A stretch of DNA of 5,657 bases. It comes from an uncultured Gloeocapsa sp. (lineage in GTDB: Bacteria > Cyanobacteriota > Cyanobacteriia > Cyanobacteriales > Gloeocapsaceae). A model generated the notes under the pieces. The model had not been told where the DNA came from. It saw only the letters and a list, made by a program, of their open reading frames with translations, and did no database searches. Location: assembly GCA_937930495.1 (NCBI GenBank), contig CALGKL010000332.1:1-5657 (forward strand), written 5' to 3'. A program made the position numbers and the translations under genes. Below are positions 1 through 4,838 of the stretch, piece by piece. The number at the start of each line of letters is the position of its first letter. Position 1 is the first letter of the stretch.

Positions 1-513
1 CTTACAAGCTAATTCTACCCCATTGGCACCCCCACCCACAACCCCTAAACGGATAAAGCGTTTTTCGCTACGCTCTAATAGCTTTAAGCGTTCGTTGAGT
101 AATTCAGCATCAGCTAGGGTACGAAAATAGAGGACAAATTCCGCACCAGGGATAATAGCGGGACGATTTTGACTACCTAAAGCTAAAACCAGATAGTCAT
201 AACCGAGAGATTGTTGGTTAGCTAAAGTAACGCGACGTTGTGCTAAATCAATCTTGGTAACTTGTTGTTGACAGAAATTAATCGGAGTTGGTGTGAGTAA
301 TTTTTGATAAGAGGGTGCTATTTCCCAAGCTTGTAACTCTTGGGTCAATAATTCATATAACAAAGGAGTAAATAAAAAACGTTCTTTTTGGTCTATGAGG
401 GTAATTTTGCACTTGTGGTGTTTAACCAACGCTGATTTACTCAACTCGATAGCGGTATATAAACCACCAAATCCCCCACCGAGAATTAAGACTTCTATTG
501 GTTTATCGAACAT
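1..513 (-). CDS. ndbB: Type 2 NAD(P)H dehydrogenase, NdbB/NDC1-like, N-terminal 171 residues (C-terminus beyond the window)
   Basis: Single-subunit flavoprotein that moves electrons from NAD(P)H to membrane quinones without pumping protons. Translating the complement from the ATG at 513 gives 171 codons open to the left edge. A first Rossmann fold carries GGGFGG (residues 12-17), and an acidic residue, D41, ends its second strand, as expected for FAD binding. YDYLVLALGS (105-114) is the usual strand before the flavin-contacting turn. A second dinucleotide motif, GGGANG (160-165), begins the NAD(P)H domain, which is cut by the window. The stretch around YELLTQELQAWEIAP (53-67) resembles the cyanobacterial NdbB/plant NDC1 branch as I remember it; that branch also reduces demethylphylloquinone in vitamin K1 synthesis. 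The family is clear, but NdbB versus NdbA/NdbC is inferred from recall. Family members are usually 400-500 aa, so more than half is missing. The ATG lies inside the end of the upstream gene (11-nt overlap), suggesting coupled translation. Confidence 0.85.
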   Translation of the reverse strand, partial: MFDKPIEVLILGGGFGGLYTAIELSKSALVKHHKCKITLIDQKERFLFTPLLYELLTQELQAWEIAPSYQKLLTPTPINFCQQQVTKIDLAQRRVTLANQQSLGYDYLVLALGSQNRPAIIPGAEFVLYFRTLADAELLNERLKLLERSEKRFIRLGVVGGGANGVELACK

Positions 514-1423
514 AGGGTTGTAATTGTTTAGCTAATTCTTGAGAGCGCAGTTTTCTCCCTTGGGGTTTAAGATGGTAATGGGTATCAGCAAAGAGAGTGG
601 AATCGGTTTTGATATTGAGGGATTCTTGGTCATAGAGGAGGGGGGCGATCGCCTCTAACTCTTTTGCTGTAATTTGAATATTATTTAGGGTTTGGGGATC
701 TGTACTCCCATAAATCCAGGAGAGGGATAGTAATAGCGTAGCACCTTTTGCCTCTACTTGTTGTTTAAACTTGCTGATCATAGCGAGAGAATGGGGGGAA
801 ACGGGTTGATTTACGGTTAATTTCCACCATTGACTAGTTCTTTCCCAGGTTTTAGTCGGATCACCTCTTAGGGTGAGAGAATCGGAGTAATACTCTTCTA
901 ATCGTCCTTTGGTGATTAAATCTAGACCGGATTTACTCAAAGCGCGTAAACTAGGTATTCCCAATAACCAGGTATCCTCTAATAATTGTTTGGGGGGGAT
1001 ATTTCCTAAACCTGGTTTTCCGGTGGCTACTCCAAACCAAGTAGAAATCTCACCGAAACCATCGGAATCTGACAACATCAGATATTCAGGAATCAACAGG
1101 ACGATATCTCCTTCTCTAATTGCGGGTAAAACGCTGGGTAAAAGTACATTTAAACCCAATTTTCCGTCTAATCCTAAATTAAATACGGGTATTCCTAATT
1201 CTTGTTCTATTTGCAGAGCGTTGATGGTATAGTGGACTCCTGAGCCACCGATAATGAGTACTCGAGGTTGACTATCAATTTTACTGGCTAATGCTAATTT
1301 GTTTTGATACATTATCCTCAGCCAGCTAATCCCCCCACCATAGATGACGTTATAACTATAACCGATTAACCAAGCTAGGGGGAGAGCGAGTAACCAGGGT
1401 ACTAATTTGAGACTTTTTCCCAT
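503..1423 (-). CDS. SGNH-hydrolase-like protein with N-terminal membrane anchor
   Basis: A 306-aa protein of uncertain function. Residues 8-28 are hydrophobic (LVPWLLALPLAWLIGYSY), giving a single signal-anchor segment with the rest probably on the periplasmic side. The body has the layout of SGNH/DltD-like hydrolases or O-acyl-modifying enzymes. A strand leads into IGGSGVHYT (58-66, candidate nucleophile S61), then FNLGLDG (81-87), then DIVLLIPEYL (106-115). Near the end is FADTHYHLKPQGR (278-290), matching the C-terminal block that supplies the Asp and His, here D280 with H282 or H284. Such proteins often act on polysaccharide or cell-wall acyl groups, but no substrate can be read from this sequence. 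The ATG at 1423 lies within the end of holB (22-nt overlap) with no clear Shine-Dalgarno, so coupled translation is likely. Its stop overlaps the start of the dehydrogenase gene. The SGNH assignment is moderate and activity is not shown. Confidence 0.75.
   Translation of the reverse strand: MGKSLKLVPWLLALPLAWLIGYSYNVIYGGGISWLRIMYQNKLALASKIDSQPRVLIIGGSGVHYTINALQIEQELGIPVFNLGLDGKLGLNVLLPSVLPAIREGDIVLLIPEYLMLSDSDGFGEISTWFGVATGKPGLGNIPPKQLLEDTWLLGIPSLRALSKSGLDLITKGRLEEYYSDSLTLRGDPTKTWERTSQWWKLTVNQPVSPHSLAMISKFKQQVEAKGATLLLSLSWIYGSTDPQTLNNIQITAKELEAIAPLLYDQESLNIKTDSTLFADTHYHLKPQGRKLRSQELAKQLQPYVR
645..652. repeat. HIP1 octamer GCGATCGC
   Basis: Exact HIP1 palindrome inside the SGNH-like gene, extended to GGCGATCGCC (644-653). 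HIP1 is abundant in many cyanobacterial genomes and supports the lineage call. Confidence 0.9.
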
Positions 1424-2337
1424 AGGTTATATAATTCTATTAAACTACATTCCCAGACTAAGCGCGGATTGACGTACTGTTGTAAAAATTGTCGCGCTTG
1501 TTCCCAAATTAACGCTATTTGGGTTTTTTGACCACTGCGCCAATAGTATACCTGGAGATAGTCTATTAACCAGAGTTGATTTTCGACGTCTAATTCTTGG
1601 GTAATGGTTTGAGCGAGGGTAAAAATGGAGGTCAAATTAGGTGGAGGTGTTTTTAATTGGTTGATTAGGTCTGGGGGAATTGTCTCTAATTGTTGTCCCA
1701 GGGTTATTGCTTTTCCTGGACTTCCTTGGGCTAAAGTTAGTATTTCTGGTTGGTTGAGGAGCTCTGTATAACCTTTTTCGGTGAGGATTTCCACCATTTG
1801 ACGATCGCTGAGTCGATAAAAGGGGATAGGTTGACAACGAGATACTAGGGTAGATAAAAGGGGTTGATTAGAGTTAGCAATGAGAATCAAAGTAGCTAAA
1901 CCTGGTTCTTCGAGAGTTTTGAGTAAAGCGTTAGCTGCAGATTCCGTCATCTGGTTAGCATCTTCTATTACTACCACAGAGCGAGGACTCAAAAGAGGAG
2001 GACGACCTAAAAACTCGATAATCTCCCGAATTTGTTCAATACGGATTTGTGGCGGGGTTTTACGGGAGATAGATTTAGTTGTTGCTTCTTCGGGGGTAAT
2101 TAGTTTACCCTGATGTAGATAGGTAGGCTGGATCCAGAGTAAATCTGGGTGATTTAAAATATCTTTTTGTTGATTATTTCCTGATAATAGCAGTCTGGCA
2201 AAACCTAACGCAGCTAAACGACGTCCTATTCCTGAATTACCTGTAAATAAATAAGCTGGTGCTATTTTTTGCAGGGCGATCGCCCTAGTTAGTAATTCTA
2301 CCGCTAGAGGTTGTCCTTTTAACTGCGTTAGGTTCAT
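1402..2337 (-). CDS. holB: DNA polymerase III clamp-loader subunit delta'
   Basis: The 311-aa delta' subunit of the replicative clamp loader, which works with DnaX (tau/gamma) and delta (HolA) to place the beta clamp on primed DNA in the cytoplasm. The AAA+ fold is visible: a P-loop-like GNSGIGRR (33-40), a Walker B position VVVIEDAN (121-128), the well-conserved ANALLKTLEEP (135-145), and SRC (166-168), which supplies the arginine finger to the neighbouring ATPase. The P-loop has Arg where ATPases need Lys, and the Walker B lacks the DExx pair. Both fit the known structural, non-hydrolysing role of delta'. The four-cysteine zinc module of the E. coli protein is absent: residues 45-110 contain no Cys. 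Length is close to the family norm (about 310-335). It starts 6 nt after the accD stop without an obvious Shine-Dalgarno, and its 3' end overlaps the next gene. Confidence 0.93.
   Translation of the reverse strand: MNLTQLKGQPLAVELLTRAIALQKIAPAYLFTGNSGIGRRLAALGFARLLLSGNNQQKDILNHPDLLWIQPTYLHQGKLITPEEATTKSISRKTPPQIRIEQIREIIEFLGRPPLLSPRSVVVIEDANQMTESAANALLKTLEEPGLATLILIANSNQPLLSTLVSRCQPIPFYRLSDRQMVEILTEKGYTELLNQPEILTLAQGSPGKAITLGQQLETIPPDLINQLKTPPPNLTSIFTLAQTITQELDVENQLWLIDYLQVYYWRSGQKTQIALIWEQARQFLQQYVNPRLVWECSLIELYNLWEKVSN
2276..2283. repeat. HIP1 octamer, inside a 14-bp palindrome
   Basis: Exact GCGATCGC near the 5' end of holB, extended on both sides to the perfect palindrome AGGGCGATCGCCCT (2273-2286). 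Confidence 0.9.
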
Positions 2338-2343
2338 CGGGTT

Positions 2344-3294
2344 TTACAATCGCGGTACTAGGTGATTTTCCTGTTCTGTTATTGAGATATCTTCCTGTTC
2401 TCTCTGGGAATGATCATTGATAATTAGGGGAGAACAAAAGGGTTGATGTAAACTGATTAATTGGGCTAGGGTTTCTTTTAACTGTGTCCTGGGGATGATC
2501 GCGTCAATAAAACCATGTTCGAGTAGATATTCTGAGGTTTGAAACCCTTCCGGGAGTTTTTCCCTTAAGGTTTGTTCTATGACTCTTTTTCCCGCGAATC
2601 CTATGGTCGCTTTTGGTTCAGCGAGAATCAAATCACCTAACATCGCAAAACTTGCGGTTACTCCTCCCGTAGTAGGGTGAGTCAATACGGGTATGTATAA
2701 CAATCCTGCTTCACGGTGTAGGGATAAAGCGCCTGATATTTTCGCCATTTGCATTAAACTTAACATCCCTTCCTGCATTCTCGCTCCACCGGAAGCGCAG
2801 ATAATTATCACCGCTAAACTACTTTCTGTAGCATGCTCGATCAAGCGACAGAGTTTTTCCCCTACCACTGAACCCATACTACCTCCCATAAAGCGAAAAT
2901 CCATTACTCCTAGAGCAATGGGAAATCCAGCTAATAAACCTGTTCCGGTTTGGACCGCGTCTTTGAGACCGGTTTTTAGCTGTGTTTCCTTGAGTCGATC
3001 GCTATAGGATTTGCGATCGCGAAAGCCTAGGGGATCGCCAGCGTGGAGATTTTCTGCTAAAGGTTGCCAAGTTTGGGGATCGATTAACTGAGAGATTCTC
3101 TGATTACTATCAATCAGAAGATGATGTCCACATTCAGCGCAAACGAAGTAATTAGCTTGTAAATCTTTGGTATAGGTTAATACTCCACAAGCGGGACACT
3201 TTGTCCATAAACCGTCAGCTACTTCTCGTTCTTGCTGTTTTTGAATTTTCGGCTCTGATTTTCTTAAATTATCAAACCAATCGAACAAAGACAT
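2344..3294 (-). CDS. accD: Acetyl-CoA carboxylase carboxyltransferase subunit beta
   Basis: Beta half of the carboxyltransferase. With AccA it moves the carboxyl group from biotin on AccB to acetyl-CoA, giving malonyl-CoA, the committed step of fatty acid synthesis (cytoplasmic). The 316-aa product begins [12 protein letters not shown], typical of cyanobacterial AccD. A four-cysteine zinc ribbon follows: C33, C36, C52, C55, spaced CxxC-x15-CxxC. The crotonase-like carboxyltransferase core then shows [12 protein letters not shown] (131-142), [10 protein letters not shown] (167-176, oxyanion-hole region), [16 protein letters not shown] (206-221) and [12 protein letters not shown] (232-243). The last ~25 residues are acidic and polar, and variable in the family. 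All expected motifs are present, so the gene looks intact. No good Shine-Dalgarno precedes the ATG, which is common in cyanobacteria. It sits 25 nt after the DUF2007-like gene and 6 nt before holB, suggesting one transcript. Confidence 0.97.
   Translation of the reverse strand: MSLFDWFDNLRKSEPKIQKQQEREVADGLWTKCPACGVLTYTKDLQANYFVCAECGHHLLIDSNQRISQLIDPQTWQPLAENLHAGDPLGFRDRKSYSDRLKETQLKTGLKDAVQTGTGLLAGFPIALGVMDFRFMGGSMGSVVGEKLCRLIEHATESSLAVIIICASGGARMQEGMLSLMQMAKISGALSLHREAGLLYIPVLTHPTTGGVTASFAMLGDLILAEPKATIGFAGKRVIEQTLREKLPEGFQTSEYLLEHGFIDAIIPRTQLKETLAQLISLHQPFCSPLIINDHSQREQEDISITEQENHLVPRL
3013..3020. repeat. HIP1 octamer GCGATCGC
   Basis: Exact copy inside accD, with a one-mismatch copy (TCGATCGC) about 18 bp to its left. 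Confidence 0.9.
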
Positions 3295-3319
3295 ATTTTT
3301 TAAAAACTTTATCTCAAAT

Positions 3320-3526
3320 TTAATTATCTTCTACCGGACTAAGTAACAGATAAGCTGTCCATTGGTCTTTAGACAAAACCTGTAACGCTACCTGACTACC
3401 TTGACCACAGTAGAAACCTACTCCTATATCAATCACTCGACTAGGGATGTCGTGAGCTGCTAGTATTTGTTGCATTAATTCTGCCTCCCAACGAGCAACA
3501 GTCGTTTTCAGTGTAATCCAAGACAC
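3320..3526 (-). CDS. DUF2007-like small protein (putative signal-transducing family)
   Basis: A 68-aa soluble protein that starts with GTG; no ATG is available in this frame. Its layout fits the DUF2007 family: an N-terminal strand, a helix with [12 protein letters not shown] (11-22), AAHDIPSRV (23-31) in the place of the usual 'gIp' turn, then a Gly-rich loop GFYCGQGSQ (37-45) and the strand [10 protein letters not shown] (46-55), ending in a helix (WTAYLLL). Family members are called putative prokaryotic signal-transducing proteins, but their biochemical role is unknown, so no function is assigned. No membrane segment or catalytic motif is visible. It lies 28 nt after pilD and 25 nt before accD on the same strand and is probably cotranscribed with one or both. 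The family call comes from recognising the pattern, not from a search. Confidence 0.7.
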   Translation of the reverse strand: MSWITLKTTVARWEAELMQQILAAHDIPSRVIDIGVGFYCGQGSQVALQVLSKDQWTAYLLLSPVEDN

Positions 3527-3554
3527 AATAGTTATTTTATCAATGAATTAGTGT

Positions 3555-4385
3555 TTAATTCCCAATTTGAGGGAAAAATAAATTGAGATAACCAGAGATT
3601 ATCTCTCTTCCCCAAAACAGACTTATACCCGCTCCGAGTACTAAAAAGGGACCAAAAGGTACGGGTTGTCGGCGAGAAATCCAACCTAGGGCGATCGCTC
3701 CTCCTCCGATTATCGCTCCTAACAAACAAGCGAGAAAACCCGTTAATAACAGATATTGCCAACCTAACCAAGCGCCAATCATCGCGGCTAATTTAGCGTC
3801 TCCTCCTCCCATCGCTGCTTGTCCTAAAGCGACCGTCCCGATAATGATTATCCCCTCAAATAACCAGAGTCCTAAAACAGCACCTATTATACCTCCCATT
3901 AAACCGTGGATACTACCGCTGAAGGAATTTTCAGACCATCCCTGGAGCAATTGAAACCCCAAACCCAAAACTAACCCCGATTGGGTTAATTCATTGGGTA
4001 AAGTCATTGTGTCCAAGTCTATCCAAGCTAAAGCGATGAACCAACTAACTAACACCCAGTAACCAATAGTTAACCAGCTAAATCCAAATTGACGAAATAC
4101 TAAGACAAACAAAACCGCACACAGCGTCTCGATCGCCGGATAACGCCAAGATATCTCTGTTTTACACCACCGACAACGTCCCCCTAACCAAATCCAACCC
4201 AAGATAGGGATATTTTCGGTTTTTCCCAGGGGATGTAAACATTTTGGACATCGCGATGGAGGATGGGTTAGGGATATTTTGGCGGGAAGACGATAGATTA
4301 CTACATTGAGAAAACTACCAATGGCTGCGCCAAATACAAATACAAAGGCTTGGATAAGCAATTCTGCGATCGCACTTAGCCACAT
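3555..4385 (-). CDS. pilD: Prepilin peptidase / N-methyltransferase (type IV leader peptidase, A24A)
   Basis: Polytopic inner-membrane aspartic protease that cuts the leader from type IV pilins and related pseudopilins and N-methylates the new first residue. It is needed for pilus assembly and, in cyanobacteria, for phototactic motility and DNA uptake. The 276-aa product has the full A24A layout. A first membrane helix (12-32) contains GSFLNVVIYRLP. The cytoplasmic domain has two CxxC pairs (C46/C49 and C71/C74), the zinc site linked to methyltransferase activity. WIDLDTMTLPN (121-131) carries the first catalytic Asp (D123 or D125), and the GxGD motif GGGDAKL (193-199) supplies D196. PFGPFLVLGA (243-252) is also typical. 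At least six further hydrophobic segments follow residue 84. It starts 5 nt after the 76-aa gene without its own clear Shine-Dalgarno, so the two are probably translated together. No pilin gene is in the window. Confidence 0.95.
   Translation of the reverse strand: MWLSAIAELLIQAFVFVFGAAIGSFLNVVIYRLPAKISLTHPPSRCPKCLHPLGKTENIPILGWIWLGGRCRWCKTEISWRYPAIETLCAVLFVLVFRQFGFSWLTIGYWVLVSWFIALAWIDLDTMTLPNELTQSGLVLGLGFQLLQGWSENSFSGSIHGLMGGIIGAVLGLWLFEGIIIIGTVALGQAAMGGGDAKLAAMIGAWLGWQYLLLTGFLACLLGAIIGGGAIALGWISRRQPVPFGPFLVLGAGISLFWGREIISGYLNLFFPQIGN
3691..3698. repeat. HIP1 octamer GCGATCGC
   Basis: Exact copy in the 3' part of pilD. Confidence 0.9.
4366..4373. repeat. HIP1 octamer GCGATCGC
   Basis: Exact copy at the very start of pilD, so the HIP1 sequence encodes part of the enzyme's N-terminus. 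Confidence 0.9.
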
Positions 4386-4390
4386 TTTAT

Positions 4391-4621
4391 TTAAGCTTCT
4401 GTTTCTAGTTCATTAACCGGAATAAAGTACTCTCCTGGTAATAGTATTGGTGCTTTGGTAAACAATAATTGTCCTCTGTAGGTTTTCTTGTCTAAAGCTA
4501 CACCAATTGGAGTTCTATTTGTTGGTCCATGTAAACTATAATAAGTATCGTATATCTTCCTGGCTGCTGTAATAATTTCTGATTTTTTTGTTTGTTGATT
4601 AGCCTCTTCTATATAAACCAC
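4391..4621 (-). CDS. Unrecognised 76-aa protein, first gene of the packed cluster
   Basis: I do not recognise this protein. It starts with GTG at 4621. The choice is fixed by an AAGGAGG Shine-Dalgarno 6 nt upstream and by the absence of any ATG in the frame. The product is soluble, with no membrane segment. A charged N-terminal part containing SEIITAARKIYDTYYSL (14-30) probably forms a helix. After it come HGPTNRTPIGVALD (31-44), YRGQLLF (48-54) and LLPGEYFIPVNELETEA (60-76), which read like short strands of a small beta barrel or interaction domain. No Cys residue or catalytic motif is visible. It ends 5 nt before pilD, and together with the promoter-like element upstream this makes it the probable lead gene of the transcript. 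Its ribosome site is the best in the window, suggesting it is well translated. That it is a real gene is well supported; its function is unknown. Confidence 0.75.
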   Translation of the reverse strand: MVYIEEANQQTKKSEIITAARKIYDTYYSLHGPTNRTPIGVALDKKTYRGQLLFTKAPILLPGEYFIPVNELETEA

Positions 4622-4627
4622 TTATTT

Positions 4628-4634
4628 CCTCCTT
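4628..4634 (-). promoter_or_regulatory. Strong Shine-Dalgarno (AAGGAGG) that sets a GTG start
   Basis: On the minus strand this reads AAGGAGG, a full match to the anti-Shine-Dalgarno, followed by the 6-nt spacer AAATAA and GTG. It decides the start of the 76-aa gene. It stands out because none of the other starts in this window has a comparable site. Confidence 0.85.
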
Positions 4635-4664
4635 TTTTTAGGCAATTATCACTAATTTTTCTGT

Positions 4665-4692
4665 ATTTTAGCAAAACCTTTGCTACAGTAAA
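4665..4692 (-). promoter_or_regulatory. Putative sigma-70-type promoter for the 76-aa gene / pilD cluster
   Basis: On the minus strand TTTACT (4692-4687; 4 of 6 to TTGACA) is followed after 16 nt by TAAAAT (4670-4665; 5 of 6 to TATAAT). A transcript would start near 4658, giving a leader of roughly 37 nt before the GTG, with the Shine-Dalgarno inside it. Position and spacing are good. In AT-rich DNA such matches also occur by chance, so this remains a prediction. Confidence 0.45.
4669..4685. repeat. Perfect 7-bp inverted repeat within the putative promoter
   Basis: TAGCAAA-ACC-TTTGCTA: two perfect 7-bp arms around a 3-bp centre. It fills most of the spacer between the predicted -35 and -10 boxes and also covers the stop codon of the small candidate ORF. 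No T-run follows it on either strand, so it does not look like an intrinsic terminator. A regulator-binding site is possible, but no known operator is recognised. Confidence 0.5.
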
Positions 4693-4781
4693 GCCTTGAC
4701 TAACCAAATCCCAGTTAGTATGATAGCTAAACTTAAAATTAGCCACCAAATCGTTATTAAGACTAAAGACAAAGGCTTCAA
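4683..4781 (-). CDS. Candidate 32-aa single-pass membrane peptide with TTG start (doubtful)
   Basis: Reading from the TTG at 4781 gives 32 codons to a TAG. The peptide begins KPLSLVLITIWWLILSLAII and ends ILTGIWLVKALL: Lys near both ends of one long hydrophobic stretch, as in small membrane proteins. Against it, there is no Shine-Dalgarno and no ATG or GTG in this frame back to the upstream gene's stop. AT-rich DNA with many TTA/ATT codons also yields hydrophobic ORFs by chance. Two oddities are visible. The frame is open all the way back to the TAG that ends the membrane-protein gene (51 sense codons). A 4-codon ORF (ATG at 4792, stop at 4778) also overlaps the TTG through TTGA. One extra base just before the TTG would join that ATG to this frame. 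I do not recognise it as any known photosystem or cytochrome b6f small subunit. Confidence 0.3.
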   Translation of the reverse strand: MKPLSLVLITIWWLILSLAIILTGIWLVKALL

Positions 4782-4838
4782 AGTCGAATCATGATTTTTA
4801 ATTACCCGATTTCTGAAGTTAATGGGTAAAAAAGTTAT

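Noticed and set aside
909..1232. 107-codon plus-strand ORF
   Set aside because: Antisense to the SGNH-like gene, with a low-complexity Ser/Pro/Lys product and no supporting motif or ribosome site.
1637..1837. 66-codon minus-strand ORF
   Set aside because: Alternate frame inside holB; the product is Ser/Arg/Asn/Pro-rich without recognisable features.
1880..2113. 77-codon plus-strand ORF
   Set aside because: Antisense to the most conserved part of holB; an open complement of a constrained gene.
2693..3007. 104-codon plus-strand ORF
   Set aside because: Antisense to the AccD catalytic core, which fully explains the sequence.
3534..3565. Promoter for the DUF2007-like gene and accD (TTGGGA and TAAAAT on the minus strand)
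   Set aside because: The boxes are 20 nt apart, outside the usual 16-18, and the -35 match is poor.
3532..3771. 79-codon minus-strand ORF
   Set aside because: Overlaps the 3' end of pilD in another frame; pilD has clear family motifs and this product has none.
4787..4796. Palindrome AATCATGATT as an operator
   Set aside because: A 10-bp palindrome in AT-rich DNA, not placed against a promoter; likely chance.
4802..4829. Inverted repeat TTACCC...GGGTAA as a terminator after the membrane-protein gene
   Set aside because: Only 6 bp of stem with a 16-nt loop, and no T-run follows on the minus strand; too weak to call.
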